Assembly (NCBI GenBank): GCA_947627815.1
Contig: CANQXN010000093.1
Coordinates: forward strand, 1 to 6,695
DNA length: 6,695 nucleotides
Source of the DNA: an uncultured Clostridia bacterium
GTDB taxonomy: Bacteria > Bacillota > Clostridia > Oscillospirales > CAG-272
Direction: 5' to 3'
The position numbers were made by a program, and so were the translations under genes. Of the stretch, positions 5,885-6,695 are shown in pieces (the first letter of the stretch is position 1; each line of letters begins with the position of its first letter). The notes below the pieces were generated by a model, which ran no database searches, had not been told where the DNA came from, and worked only from the letters and a program-made list of their open reading frames with translations.

Positions 5885-6695
5885 CCCCGGTGACGCTGAT
5901 CCTCCAGAACATCAAAGCGCCGGTGGAGGATACCGCCGCCCACGCCTGTGACGCGGCGCTCAAAAAGCTGAAACAAGCCGGCCTTGCGCCGCTCTCGCCC
6001 CCGGCGCTTTCCCGCTGGTCGGTGGATGCCCGGCACAAAGACGCCGTTTGTATGATCTGTTCGGTCGCCGTTTCGGTCGCGTTGCCGGACGGAAAACCGA
6101 TTTCGGCCTCGCTTTTGCAAAAACTCGGCGCCGTGGTGCGCGAAAAGAGCGTTTTCGACCCGCGCCCGGGCAAAGAGCCGCTGTCCGCGCGCCCGGTGGT
6201 CGTGGGCTTTGGCCCCTGCGGCATGTTTGCCGCCCTGGCGCTTGCCGAGCGGGGCTATCGGCCCTTGGTTTTGGAGCGGGGCGGCAATGTGGAAGAACGC
6301 AGCAAGGAGGTCGCCGCCTTTTTGGCGGGCAGCTCGCTTATCCCCGAATCCAATGTGCAATTCGGTGCCGGAGGAGCCGGCACCTTTTCTGACGGCAAAC
6401 TCGTGACGCGGATCAACGATAAAATCTGCTCCTATGTGCTCGAGCGCCTTGTGTCCTTCGGCGCGCCGGAAGAGATTCTGACAAACGCCAAGCCCCATGT
6501 CGGCACCGACCTTTTAAAAGGCGTGGTGAGCGCCGCCGCCTCGGCCATCGAAGCGGCGGGCGGGGAGATCCTCTACCGCACCCGGGCGGACGGATTTGTC
6601 CGGACGGGCGGCGGCATTGAAGTTGCCACGAGTAACGGCCGCTTTTTGGCGGGTGCCGTGATTTTAGCGGTGGGACACTCGGCGAGAGATACTTA
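5881..6695 (+). CDS. FAD-dependent dehydrogenase, COG2509 type (3'-truncated by window edge)
   Basis: Predicted flavoprotein oxidoreductase of unknown substrate; 271 residues are visible and the frame is still open at the edge. The family has an N-terminal ferredoxin-like or RNA-binding-like segment (here about 1-90), then an FAD-binding Rossmann fold. That fold is seen as VVVGFGPCGMFAALALAERG (106-125), with GxGxxG at 109-114 and the ribose-binding acid E132 in LVLERG. The family signature PESNVQFGAGGAGTFSDGKL (155-174) follows, then NAKPHVGTDLLKGVV (202-216) and a second nucleotide-binding strand AVILAVGHSARD (259-270). The usual Ala after GP is Cys113 here. It begins at a TTG overlapping the cdaR-like stop, so the two are probably translationally coupled. 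Genes of this family often stand between cdaA-cdaR and glmM in Clostridia, so glmM may follow outside the window; that is a prediction. Confidence 0.88.
   Translation, partial: MTPVTLILQNIKAPVEDTAAHACDAALKKLKQAGLAPLSPPALSRWSVDARHKDAVCMICSVAVSVALPDGKPISASLLQKLGAVVREKSVFDPRPGKEPLSARPVVVGFGPCGMFAALALAERGYRPLVLERGGNVEERSKEVAAFLAGSSLIPESNVQFGAGGAGTFSDGKLVTRINDKICSYVLERLVSFGAPEEILTNAKPHVGTDLLKGVVSAAASAIEAAGGEILYRTRADGFVRTGGGIEVATSNGRFLAGAVILAVGHSARDT

Noticed and set aside
5767..6498. Long open frame on the minus strand opposite the dehydrogenase gene
   Set aside because: Antisense shadow of a well-conserved flavoprotein; no ribosome binding site or family resemblance.

Overview
The window looks like chromosomal DNA of a GC-rich, low-branching Firmicute, most likely a gut-type Clostridia/Oscillospirales lineage. 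The reasons are family-level: a split transketolase (C-terminal subunit as a separate gene), a TepA/YmfB-type ClpP-fold protein, a CdaA-CdaR pair, strong AGGAG-type ribosome binding sites, AT-rich intergenic regions between GC-rich genes, and textbook sigma-A promoters and T-tract terminators. No taxon marker such as rRNA is present, so this placement is an inference. I see no mobile element, CRISPR array, tRNA or rRNA.

Layout, left to right. (1) Bases 2-643: 3' end of a transketolase C-terminal subunit gene, cut by the window edge, followed by a strong terminator (671-727). (2) 836-2308: a 490-residue ECF-like sigma-70 factor carrying an extra winged-helix segment and a long unassigned C-terminal domain, behind a possible ECF-type autoregulatory promoter; a weak terminator candidate follows. 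(3) 2500-3078 on the minus strand: a PduL-type phosphate acyltransferase with its own extended -10 promoter (3181-3209) and a 19-bp perfect-stem terminator (2440-2479) lying between the convergent genes. (4) 3239-4192: a TepA/ClpP-fold serine protease homologue, with a terminator whose loop holds the stop codon. (5) 4269-4506: a perfect-consensus sigma-A promoter and a leader of about 200 nt with a hairpin at the predicted 5' end. (6) 4507-6695: a tight operon of diadenylate cyclase CdaA, a very short CdaR-like YbbR protein, and a COG2509-type FAD-dependent dehydrogenase that starts at TTG and runs off the window.

Functionally the window is mostly housekeeping: pentose phosphate metabolism, acyl-phosphate/acyl-CoA interconversion, a cytosolic ClpP-like protein, and c-di-AMP synthesis with its membrane regulator. 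The least ordinary locus is the sigma factor. It has no anti-sigma gene beside it, its own C-terminal half could be the sensor, and a good internal ribosome binding site lies exactly at the junction between the sigma part and the C-terminal part. The second most interesting is the cdaA operon, for its minimal one-domain CdaR and its promoter/leader.
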